Shown here in pieces: positions 13,910 to 20,038 of a stretch of DNA of 20,038 nucleotides. Numbering within the stretch: position 1 is the stretch's first letter; every line of letters starts with the position of its first letter. The notes beneath the pieces were generated by a model. That model worked only from the letters and a program-made list of their open reading frames with translations, was not told where the DNA came from and ran no database searches. Both the position numbers and the translations under genes were made by a program. The DNA is from JANSWO01 sp964351875 (lineage in GTDB: Bacteria > Pseudomonadota > Gammaproteobacteria > Pseudomonadales > Azotimanducaceae): the NCBI GenBank assembly GCA_964351875.1, contig CAYGQC010000057.1:1-20038 (forward strand), written 5' to 3'.

Positions 13910-14686
13910 CTATTTGCCTTTGAAATTCGGTTTGCGCTTGTCGAGGAACGCCGAGATGCCTTCGGCTTTGTCCTCTGTCTGCACCAGCGCGCCTTGCGCA
14001 TACTTCTCGAGCTGCAGTGCAGCGGCCAGCGAGCCTTCCATGCCGAAGTTAACCATGGCTTTCATCGTGCGCGGCACAAACGGGGCGAACGAGGCCAGGT
14101 GTTCCGCCATCTTCTGGGCTTCATCGAGCAGTTCGCTCGCGTCGACCACACGGGTAACCAGACCCATGCCAAGCGCTGCCTCAGCGTCGATCGGCTCCCC
14201 CATGAGCAGCATATGCATGCCCCAGCCTCGGCCGACGATTCTGGGTAGCCTGGCAGTGGCGCCGCCTCCGGGAATGATGCCGAGCTTGCCTTCGGGGGTC
14301 GCAAAGCGCGAATGGCTCGCTGCAATGCGCAGGTCACACCCGAGCGCCACCTCCAGCCCACCTCCCATGCAAATGCCATTAATGGCGGCGATGGTGGGTT
14401 TAGGCAGCCGTTCAAGCTGATCAGCCAGACCCTGAACGATGGGTTCCAGTGCTTTCTTCAGATCCCGATCAATGACTTCGGACAGATCCGACCCTGAGGC
14501 AAATGCTTTATCGCCCGCTCCGGTAATGGTCACGACGCGAACGTCATCATCGTAACCCGCAGCCGCCACCGCCCGCTGAAGCTCATCCAGCGTCGCCAGG
14601 GAAATAGCGTTGTGCTTGGCTGCACGGTTGATCGTAATGAGCGCCATCGGACCACGGCGCTCATAGAGAATATGTTCGAAATCCAC
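13910..14686 (-). CDS. Enoyl-CoA hydratase/isomerase family protein
   Basis: The 258-residue protein is a complete crotonase. AFASGSDLSE is the oxyanion loop, INGICMGGGLEVALGCDLRIA carries E112, and FATPEGKLGIIPGGGATARL carries E132, so both catalytic glutamates are present. It ends with ISAFLDKRKPNFKGK, the standard crotonase tail. It hydrates 2-enoyl-CoA or acts on a related acyl-CoA. It starts at ATG 14686 with GAGG about ten bases upstream. Its C-terminal neighbour downstream is the MaoC pair, which catalyses a similar hydration with opposite stereochemistry in known relatives, so the two may serve different substrates. It is not closely similar in its motif region to the crotonase at 3415-4254. 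Confidence 0.9.
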   Translation of the reverse strand: MDFEHILYERRGPMALITINRAAKHNAISLATLDELQRAVAAAGYDDDVRVVTITGAGDKAFASGSDLSEVIDRDLKKALEPIVQGLADQLERLPKPTIAAINGICMGGGLEVALGCDLRIAASHSRFATPEGKLGIIPGGGATARLPRIVGRGWGMHMLLMGEPIDAEAALGMGLVTRVVDASELLDEAQKMAEHLASFAPFVPRTMKAMVNFGMEGSLAAALQLEKYAQGALVQTEDKAEGISAFLDKRKPNFKGK

Positions 14687-14734
14687 GGCTACCTCACATC
14701 GGTTCTAGGAAGTTTCAGGGACCGATGTCCGCAT

Positions 14735-15493
14735 TCAATCGCGAGATCGGTCCAGACCGCGGAACAGTTTATCGACCAGCTCGTCACCTTTCTCGCGAAT
14801 TCGAAGCTCAAGCTCAGCTTTGATCTCGTCGATCCCCAGCCCCCGATTGAGTACTTCGCGCGTTAGCTGACGAGTAATGGGCGAGATGATCTGATCAGCG
14901 ATGACTGCCGCGGTAACACCGCCTTCGGCCCGGCCGACATCACGCAGCGACACATCCGGCAACTCGAAGGTGAACTCACCGAGCACGTCGTTCGATACGT
15001 TGGCAGTCATGTTGGTTAAGGACAACCGGCCAACGATGAAGCGCAGCTCCGGTGACGATTGCGACGACCCGGCAGACGCCGCATCCAACCGCTCAAGTGC
15101 AGCCGACAGATTCTCGTCGAGCTTGTGGAGGTTGGACTCATCCTGGCTACGCACGATCGCATTCACCACCGCCGCATCGACAACCAGTTCGTCGAGAACG
15201 ACGACCTGATCTGTCGTTTCCGTGATATTGATCACCGCGCGAACCAGCTCGCTGCGCAGCGCGTAGCCCTCGCCATAGCCTTGAGGTTGGCCGATCTGTA
15301 TGCCACGAACTTCTGCGCGACCCTCATCCGCTCGCAGCACGACGCGATCCACCTGCACCGGTGCACCCAGGTACTTCGGCCCTTCTGACTCGATCGCCCG
15401 CTTGATCAGCGCTGCTGAGTTCACAAACAGGTAAACCCCGCCAGCGACGAGAGCAATCAGTAAGAGCAGAGCGAGCCACTTGAAGGCCTTCAC
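14735..15493 (-). CDS. Membrane-anchored AsmA-like envelope protein
   Basis: The 252-residue protein has one N-terminal transmembrane anchor (about 5-25, KWLALLLLIALVAGGVYLFV) and a largely periplasmic remainder. SAALIKRAIESEGPKYLGAPVQVDRVVLRADEGRAEVRGIQIGQP is typical of the N-terminal repeat seen in AsmA/DUF748-like proteins, here in a short form without the long C-terminal domain. AsmA-like proteins are linked to outer-membrane lipid homeostasis and transport. A helical, charged C-terminus (KAELELRIREKGDELVDKLF) follows. It starts at GTG 15493 within a GTGA overlap with the DUF2959 lipoprotein gene stop, so the two are coupled and may act together in the envelope. The specific role is unknown. 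Confidence 0.75.
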   Translation of the reverse strand: MKAFKWLALLLLIALVAGGVYLFVNSAALIKRAIESEGPKYLGAPVQVDRVVLRADEGRAEVRGIQIGQPQGYGEGYALRSELVRAVINITETTDQVVVLDELVVDAAVVNAIVRSQDESNLHKLDENLSAALERLDAASAGSSQSSPELRFIVGRLSLTNMTANVSNDVLGEFTFELPDVSLRDVGRAEGGVTAAVIADQIISPITRQLTREVLNRGLGIDEIKAELELRIREKGDELVDKLFRGLDRSRD

Positions 15494-16137
15494 GCGGGGT
15501 TGGCCTCCATTTGCTCAATGAACGCGCGGGAGCTGTCGATGGACACTTCCATCTCTCTAATCAAGCGAGCGACATCGGATTCAATCTGGTTAAGCTCGCC
15601 TTTGAGCGATGCGATGGCTTGAGCGTTCAGGTTGTGCTTGAGATAGAGCACCTGGTCTCTGAACGCATTCAACACGGGTTCCATGCGGCCTTCCGCTTTG
15701 CGCATCGAGCTAAGGAGGCGCTTGTATCGCGTTTGCGTATCCCTCAGTTGGCTGGCGCTTTTCTGGCGCAGCGACGCTGAAGAGTATTGCTCAAGCTCGT
15801 CCTGCCACTCATCAAAAAGTGCTTCGGAAACGGATTCAACCGCATCGATTCGATCGGTGACTTCCTCCGCCTGGGACTCTGCGTCCTCGAAGGCATCGTT
15901 CAAGTCGTCGTACACAGACTTCAGTTCCGAATCCGGAACGTTGACTACGCTGGTGAATGCCTCAAGCGCGCTGGCAAACTCTTCTTTCGCGTCTTCCTGG
16001 GCGTCCATTGCCGCCTCCACGCGATCCACCAGAATGTCGCGCTTGTGAATGCCCAGGCCTTCCGCGGCCTCGTAGTACACGCTCTCACAACCGGCGCTGA
16101 CGACCGCAAGTGCAACCAGTAGAAATGTTCTCATCAT
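15490..16137 (-). CDS. DUF2959 family lipoprotein
   Basis: The 215-residue protein has a signal peptide with lipobox VSAGC (C17 lipidated), followed by a long, charged, coiled-coil-like helical body. The start of the mature protein, ESVYYEAAEGLGIHKRDILVDRVEAA, and the DAQEDAKEEFASALEAF segment are characteristic of DUF2959, a family of proteobacterial lipoproteins with no established function. GGAG eight bases before ATG supports the start; a second ATG follows directly. It overlaps the AsmA-like gene by four bases and lies downstream of the OmpA gene, from which it is separated by a strong hairpin. An outer-membrane or periplasmic structural role is likely but unproven. Confidence 0.85.
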   Translation of the reverse strand: MMRTFLLVALAVVSAGCESVYYEAAEGLGIHKRDILVDRVEAAMDAQEDAKEEFASALEAFTSVVNVPDSELKSVYDDLNDAFEDAESQAEEVTDRIDAVESVSEALFDEWQDELEQYSSASLRQKSASQLRDTQTRYKRLLSSMRKAEGRMEPVLNAFRDQVLYLKHNLNAQAIASLKGELNQIESDVARLIREMEVSIDSSRAFIEQMEANPA

Positions 16138-16155
16138 TTTACGTTCTCCGAAAAC

Positions 16156-16183
16156 GAAACGGGCGCCCTAGGGCGCCCGTTTC
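16156..16183 (-). terminator. Intrinsic terminator after the OmpA gene
   Basis: GAAACGGGCGCCC (16156-16168) and GGGCGCCCGTTTC (16171-16183) are perfect 13-bp inverted arms around TA. On the minus strand, the stem is followed by TTTCGTTTT, which fits intrinsic termination of ompA mRNA. The downstream DUF2959 start lies 19 bp past the hairpin, so leakage could still feed that operon. Confidence 0.85.
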
Positions 16184-16206
16184 TGCTTGGTGAGGCAGTG
16201 ACCAGC

Positions 16207-17412
16207 TTAGTCGCCTGCCTTGACCGTTGCTTTGCCGGCAACAACCGCTGAAACGCGGCGGTTACGCTGACGTCCTTCAGCCGTGTCGTTTGTGTCGACC
16301 GGTTGCGCTTCACCGTAGCCGCGAGAGGTAAGGCGATCGCTCGCGATATCACCCTCATTGACTAGGTAGTTGCGAACCGATGCAGCACGACGCTCTGACA
16401 ACGCCTGGTTGTAACCGTCGGTGCCACGGCTATCTGTGTGGCCTTCGATCACAGCAGTGGTGTTGGAGAACTGCTTCATGAAGGAAACGACCGTCTGGAT
16501 CTCCGCGTAGTGCGAGTTGCGCAGTTGAGCGGAATCCGTATCGAACTCAAGGCTCAGATCGATCGTCACTTCTTCTTCGAGTTCACGTACACAACCACGT
16601 GAGTCGACCGTTGCACCAGCTGCGGTGTTCGGGCACTCGTCCATGTAGTCAGCAACGCCATCGCCGTCTGAATCCAGTGGGCAGCCGCGGCTGTCGACTG
16701 AAACGCCAGCTGGCGTGTTCGGGCAGCGGTCTGCAGAATCGAGTACGCCGTCGCCGTCGCTGTCGAGTTCGCAGCCATCAGCGCCAACCGCGACACCTAG
16801 CGGGGTGTTGGGGCACTTGTCGTTCGCGTCGATCACACCATCGCCATCGGTGTCCGGCGGAATCGGCGGTGCAACGTTGTTGAGGTACCAGTTCATACCA
16901 ACCAGAATCATCGGCTCAACGCTACCGAACTCGTTCGAGTAAACGCCACGAACATCTGCACGAGCTGAGAATCGGTTGTTGATCTTGCCAAAGACACCAG
17001 CGCCTACGCCGACCTGGTTGTCCGTGAAGGACTCACCGTCGTCGTCGTAGTCGAGGTCTGCCCGACCGATTGATCCGAGCAGGAACGGTTGCCAGTTACC
17101 TGTCTCGCGTTCTGGCATGTAAAGCACGTCCAGGAACCAGGTATCGCCGTCATCGCGACCTGAGTTGCCGTTAACGTCGTACTCGCCTTCGAATTCGAAA
17201 TAAAGGATTTCCGCTGCAATTCGCTCAGTGATGCCCGCGCCGAGGGCGAAACCGCCACCGACTGCGCCGTCAATCTCACTATCTTCCGGAGGCTCGTAAA
17301 AGCCCAACAGCGGTGACAGGAACCATTGGCCTTCTTTCGGGCCGCCGTTGTCCCCTGCCCATGCCATGCTGCCAAGCAGCAAGGCGATGGCTGTAAATAC
17401 AATCTTCTTCAT
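16207..17412 (-). CDS. OmpA/OprF-like outer membrane protein with thrombospondin type 3 repeats
   Basis: The 401-residue protein has a signal peptide cleaved after AWA (about residue 19) and an N-terminal beta-barrel (about 25-178). Next comes an acidic linker of three 30-residue TSP3-like calcium-binding repeats (187-276, each with DSDGDGV and CPNTPAGV elements), then an OmpA C-terminal domain (about 281-392). That domain contains EGHTDSRGTDGYNQALSERRA, the peptidoglycan-binding motif, and GYGEAQPVDTN. Such OprF-like proteins anchor the outer membrane to peptidoglycan and can act as slow porins. ATG 17412 is preferred because AGGAG lies seven bases upstream and it starts the signal peptide. 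It is followed by a strong terminator, so it is probably monocistronic, and is divergent from an MscS channel gene. Confidence 0.92.
   Translation of the reverse strand: MKKIVFTAIALLLGSMAWAGDNGGPKEGQWFLSPLLGFYEPPEDSEIDGAVGGGFALGAGITERIAAEILYFEFEGEYDVNGNSGRDDGDTWFLDVLYMPERETGNWQPFLLGSIGRADLDYDDDGESFTDNQVGVGAGVFGKINNRFSARADVRGVYSNEFGSVEPMILVGMNWYLNNVAPPIPPDTDGDGVIDANDKCPNTPLGVAVGADGCELDSDGDGVLDSADRCPNTPAGVSVDSRGCPLDSDGDGVADYMDECPNTAAGATVDSRGCVRELEEEVTIDLSLEFDTDSAQLRNSHYAEIQTVVSFMKQFSNTTAVIEGHTDSRGTDGYNQALSERRAASVRNYLVNEGDIASDRLTSRGYGEAQPVDTNDTAEGRQRNRRVSAVVAGKATVKAGD
16585..16854 (-). repeat. Three tandem 90-bp repeats encoding the TSP3 linker
   Basis: Residues 187-276 of the OmpA-like protein are three consecutive 30-residue units of the form DSDGDGV-x-D-x-x-D-x-CPNTPAGV-x-VDSRGC-x-x. 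Each carries DxDxDG calcium ligands and a pair of cysteines. At DNA level the units are similar but not identical, indicating older duplication. Confidence 0.75.
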
Positions 17413-17758
17413 TCTATCGCTCCTAACCTTTACCGTTGCCCCAGCGTGCTCCCCGTGCAATACACGAGTCGCGCTGCTCCCACAGGGCTAAGCTCCCGGC
17501 AAAGTGTCGTTAACTGGGAAAAGCGGCGCAAGGGTAGGCTAACAGAGAAGTGTTGTACAGCCGAAAGCAGCAATTTCACAAGGGATTTCGCCCGTTCAGG
17601 CATTGTTAATTCAACGACTTACCCGCTTGCGAATCGCAATGTCCAGCCCGAACTTGCACCTCGGCGGCGAGATGCTCAGCATGCCCTCGAAACCGCGCCG
17701 TGCAGCACCGCTGGCGTGACCGATAATCGGGTAATCAGCAAACCTTCGGAGGATCTCC
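17413..17758. promoter_or_regulatory. Divergent OmpA/MscS control region with palindromic element
   Basis: This 346-bp region holds no gene I can support. On the minus strand, TTGTGA (17581-17576) and TACAAC (17557-17552), 18 bp apart, are weak candidate -35 and -10 boxes for the OmpA gene and would give a 5' leader of about 130 nt. TTGCGAATCGCAA (17627-17639) is a perfect palindrome about a central A and could be an operator. A clear mscS promoter was not found. Confidence 0.4.
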
Positions 17759-18595
17759 ATGGAAGCACTATCACCGGATAAGCTCACAGGCTACGCCGAG
17801 CAACTGATCAGCATGGGCATCGAATGGGCACCGAGGGTGGTAATGGCACTGATTGTGCTATTCATCGGCCTCTGGCTGGCGAACCGGGTTGCTCAAGCAG
17901 TGGGCAAGACCCTCGAGTCGCGTAGCTCTGATGCCACCCTGTCAAAGTTTCTGACCTCCCTGGTCGGAATTCTGCTCAAGGCTATCGTCTTCATATCTGT
18001 CGCGACCACGGTTGGGATAGAGACGACTTCATTCATCGCGATTCTCGGTGCTGCCGGCCTGGCCGTCGGCCTCGCGCTGCAGGGTAGCCTGGCCAATTTC
18101 GCGGGCGGCGCCTTGATCCTGATATTTCGACCCTACAAGGTCGGTGATTACATCGAAGCTCAGGGCGTATCCGGCACGGTCCAGGCCATTCAGATATTCA
18201 GCACCGTTCTTCTGACGCCGGACAACAAGCGCATCATCGTGCCGAACGGCGCGCTGTCGAATGACGTCATCACCAACTACTCTGCTGAAGAAAAGCGACG
18301 CGTGGACTTCGTTTTCGGCATTGGCTACGACGATGACATTCGCCAGGCAAAATCGTTGATTGCGGAGCTACTGGAGGTAGACAACCGGGTTTTGAAGGAG
18401 CCAGCGCCCGTCGTCGTTGTGTCTGAACTCGCCGACAGCTCCGTCAACATCACAGTACGCGCGTGGGTCATGGCCGCGGACTATTGGGGCGTCTTCTTCG
18501 ATACGACGGAGCAGGTCAAACTCAAGTTCGACAACAAAGGCATCAGCATTCCCTACCCTCAGACGGACGTGCACCTGCACAAGCTGGAGGGCTGA
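17759..18595 (+). CDS. mscS: MscS family small-conductance mechanosensitive channel
   Basis: The 278-residue protein has three transmembrane helices: TM1 about 24-42, TM2 about 63-84 and the pore helix TM3 about 93-124 (FIAILGAAGLAVGLALQGSLANFAGGALI), whose alternating Gly/Ala pattern is diagnostic. A beta domain follows, FRPYKVGDYIEAQGVSGTVQAIQIFSTVL and NKRIIVPNGALSNDVITNYS. Then comes an alpha/beta cytoplasmic cage ending in FDNKGISIPYPQTDVHLHKL. The length is close to the 286 residues of E. coli MscS, so this is the minimal form. It opens under membrane tension to release solutes during hypo-osmotic shock. GGAGGA lies seven to eight bases before ATG. It is convergent with the small gene at 18609-18872, and mscL lies about 1.1 kb downstream. 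Confidence 0.95.
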   Translation: MEALSPDKLTGYAEQLISMGIEWAPRVVMALIVLFIGLWLANRVAQAVGKTLESRSSDATLSKFLTSLVGILLKAIVFISVATTVGIETTSFIAILGAAGLAVGLALQGSLANFAGGALILIFRPYKVGDYIEAQGVSGTVQAIQIFSTVLLTPDNKRIIVPNGALSNDVITNYSAEEKRRVDFVFGIGYDDDIRQAKSLIAELLEVDNRVLKEPAPVVVVSELADSSVNITVRAWVMAADYWGVFFDTTEQVKLKFDNKGISIPYPQTDVHLHKLEG

Positions 18596-18608
18596 TCAGA
18601 CGCGGCGT

Positions 18609-18872
18609 TCAGTGCAGCATGTCGTGCACGAGCACTTCCACTGACGGTGCGGGCCTGCCAAGCCCGCGCAACAGATCTGCAAGACACATGAGCGATCGCG
18701 CTGTACCGCGCCGCCACTCGCGCTCTGGCGAGCGCTCATCGTCAAGCTGGTCCGCCAGCTTGCTCTGAATGTCACGCAGCAGCGCATCAACATTCTGCGG
18801 CTGGTAGCCGCTCGACTCATCCAGCGCGATGAGCACAGCCTGTACAGTGGGTGCAAAGTAGCTGTCACGCAT
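18609..18872 (-). CDS. Hypothetical protein, 87 residues
   Basis: The product starts MRDSYFAPTVQAVLIALDES and appears mainly helical, with an acidic and arginine-rich middle (LRDIQSKLADQLDDERSPER) and a conserved-looking end (SVEVLVHDMLH). There is no signal peptide, membrane span or known domain, so it is probably cytoplasmic. ATG 18872 is supported by GAGGTG five bases upstream; the same frame is open to 19133, but residues before this point are arginine-rich and overlap the divergent gene antisense. It converges with the MscS gene, leaving 13 bp between stops, and is divergent from the four-helix membrane protein. I do not recognise a family. Confidence 0.6.
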   Translation of the reverse strand: MRDSYFAPTVQAVLIALDESSGYQPQNVDALLRDIQSKLADQLDDERSPEREWRRGTARSLMCLADLLRGLGRPAPSVEVLVHDMLH

Positions 18873-18952
18873 CAGGTCACCTCGCATTGGACAACAGTCG
18901 GCGAGCACTGATATAGCGCGCCTTCGAGTTGAGTATAGGAAAGGAGCTGAGA

Positions 18953-19405
18953 ATGGCGTTTCGAGGAACATTGCCGGACATGCTTCTGCGCGTCGGGTCA
19001 ACGCTGGTGGCCTGGATGGTGATCTACGCGCACCTTCTGTGGCTGGCGATCTTGCCTCAGGCAGGCTGTGCGGATGGCGACGAGCTGTGGCGTCTCTTGC
19101 TCGGCTTCGCACCCTTTGTGATCTGCTTTTCACTGCTGCTTCGTGCGGTACATGTGCTTCCCGGCATCTACGGGATAACCCGTTATATGGCCTTACCAGC
19201 CGCTCTCCTGATGCTGCTGGCGGCCAAGCCGGTATTCACCGCCCTCACCCAGACAACTTTGGGTTCCGCACCGCTGTGTCCCGACACGACAATGGCTGGC
19301 TGGCAGCCGTACTGGGCGCCGGTCCAGGTCGCCGCGCTACTGTGCATCGCGATACAGGCTTTCAGAGCCTGGCGGATGCCACTAAGCACCGATGCCGAGT
19401 TGTGA
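18953..19405 (+). CDS. Hypothetical four-helix inner-membrane protein
   Basis: The 150-residue protein has four likely transmembrane helices: about 12-34, 47-66, 78-97 and 121-140. If the N-terminus is cytoplasmic, the two extracytoplasmic loops (35-46 and 98-120) each contain one cysteine, C39 and C109, which could form a disulfide; this is inference. The ends are basic and polar, and no known motif is seen. AAGGAG, six bases before ATG, supports the start at 18953. It lies between the MscS and MscL genes and is divergent from a small hypothetical gene. I do not recognise the family, and a role in osmotic response is only suggested by location. Confidence 0.7.
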   Translation: MAFRGTLPDMLLRVGSTLVAWMVIYAHLLWLAILPQAGCADGDELWRLLLGFAPFVICFSLLLRAVHVLPGIYGITRYMALPAALLMLLAAKPVFTALTQTTLGSAPLCPDTTMAGWQPYWAPVQVAALLCIAIQAFRAWRMPLSTDAEL

Positions 19406-19703
19406 CGCTCACTGAACGAGTGATATAAAGCCGAGTAGGCGAGCACTCTTCTCAGCCGGGGGACATAAGTCGTTGATCGCAGCCAATTTCCATGGATCTG
19501 GAAAGGCGCGGTCAATGGGGCCAGCAGCGTGCATTGGGGGCAACACTGCTGAGCTTAAGCAATGCGCTTTTCTGCGCGGTTTTCTCGCGCCAGTTGAATG
19601 GCACCGTCGACAGGTAAAACAAAACTCGCCGCGCGCTCGTCGCACGGCCAACAAAAACCAACGCGTCGGGCCAAAAGCTTTACGCGTCTGGGAGGGACTT
19701 AGC
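19406..19703. other. Spacer upstream of mscL
   Basis: This 298-bp interval contains no ORF that I support. The minus-strand frame 19409-19795 is antisense to mscL. The plus-strand frame is open back from the mscL start to an ATG at 19515, but it lacks a ribosome binding site. TTGAAT (19594-19599) and TAAAAC (19615-19620) make a weak promoter candidate with a short 15-bp spacer. Confidence 0.35.
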
Positions 19704-20038
19704 ATGAGTATGATTTCAGAATTCAAAGATTTTGCGATGCGCGGCAATGTTGTCGACATGGCGGTCGGTATCGTTATCGGCGGCGCTTTCGGCAAAATCG
19801 TTTCTTCCTTCGTGGCTGATGTATTGATGCCACCAATCGGCCTGCTGATGGGTGGGGTCGACTTCAGTGACCTGGCGATTAATCTAAAGGAAGCTGCGGG
19901 AGAAGCTGCAGCCGTGACGATGAACTACGGCATCTTCATCCAGACCGTCGTCGACTTCATCATCATCGCGTTCGCCATCTTCCTCGTTGTGAAAGCAATG
20001 AACTCGATGAAGCAGGAAGAAGAAGCCGCGCCGGAAGC
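19704..20038 (+). CDS. mscL: Large-conductance mechanosensitive channel MscL (3' truncated by window end)
   Basis: The 111 visible residues begin MSMISEFKDFAMRGNVVDMA, the highly conserved N-terminal amphipathic helix and TM1 entry of MscL. The pore segment VGIVIGGAFGKIVSSFVADVLMPPIGLL follows, then a periplasmic loop and TM2 (FIQTVVDFIIIAFAIFLVVKAMN), ending in the charged KQEEEAAPE stretch. MscL forms a pentameric emergency valve that opens at near-lytic tension. The frame stays open to the end of the window; only the C-terminal helical bundle, about 25-30 residues, should be missing. GGAGG eight bases before ATG and the family N-terminus fix the start. The gene is near mscS, with one membrane and one soluble hypothetical gene between. 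Confidence 0.95.
   Translation, partial: MSMISEFKDFAMRGNVVDMAVGIVIGGAFGKIVSSFVADVLMPPIGLLMGGVDFSDLAINLKEAAGEAAAVTMNYGIFIQTVVDFIIIAFAIFLVVKAMNSMKQEEEAAPE

Noticed and set aside
18873..19133. N-terminal extension of the 87-residue hypothetical protein
   Set aside because: The extension is arginine- and proline-rich, lies antisense to the four-helix membrane gene and lacks a ribosome binding site, whereas ATG 18872 has GAGGTG.
19515..19703. In-frame upstream ATG extending MscL by 63 residues
   Set aside because: MscL N-termini are highly conserved and match ATG 19704, which has GGAGG at correct spacing; the extra residues look non-coding.
19409..19795. Minus-strand frame of 128 codons
   Set aside because: It overlaps the start of mscL on the other strand and shows no domain, hydrophobic pattern or ribosome binding site.

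Overview
The window reads as a chromosomal scaffold from a gammaproteobacterium, probably an uncultured, environmental (perhaps marine) lineage. The indications are the OprF-like OmpA protein with a thrombospondin type 3 linker, a DUF2959 lipoprotein, a ClpP paralogue, MscS and MscL, a moderately high GC content with GC-rich third codon positions, and many acyl-CoA and esterase genes. This assignment is inferred from gene content only. A run of exactly 100 N (6494-6593) shows that it is a draft assembly. I see no rRNA, tRNA, CRISPR array, IS element or prophage.

Layout. 1-258: tail of a short-chain dehydrogenase/reductase. 453-1030: a two-gene toxin-antitoxin module, a BrnT-type toxin followed by an XRE/YiaG-like helix-turn-helix protein, with a near-perfect 15-bp palindrome between its putative -35 and -10 boxes. 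1125-4254 (minus strand): a probable operon of crotonase, lipoprotein gluzincin peptidase and Bcp peroxiredoxin. 4366-7070 (plus strand): M20 amidohydrolase, ChaC-like gamma-glutamylcyclotransferase and a gapped acyl-CoA dehydrogenase. 7277-8847: a divergent pair, Lrp/AsnC regulator and YeiH-type exporter. 9147-9761 (minus): a stand-alone ClpP-like protease. 10065-12747 (plus): HSL-type esterase, YciI-like protein and a TTC38-like TPR protein. 12771-14686 (minus): two MaoC-type hot-dog proteins and a second crotonase. 14735-17412 (minus): AsmA-like membrane-anchored protein, DUF2959 lipoprotein and OmpA/OprF-like porin. 17759 to the end: MscS channel, two uncharacterised small proteins and the 5' part of mscL.

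Two themes recur. One is acyl-CoA and ester catabolism: SDR, two crotonases, an acyl-CoA dehydrogenase, a paired MaoC hydratase and an HSL esterase, which together supply most step types of a beta-oxidation-like pathway, although the genes lie in several transcription units. The other is envelope and turgor maintenance: OmpA, DUF2959, AsmA-like, MscS, a four-helix membrane protein and MscL packed into about 5 kb. The least ordinary items are the mixed BrnT/XRE module with its operator, the stand-alone ClpP paralogue, the lipoprotein peptidase coupled to a crotonase by a 4-nt overlap, and a coding-like but unidentified stretch beside a 10-bp tandem repeat near 7.1 kb.
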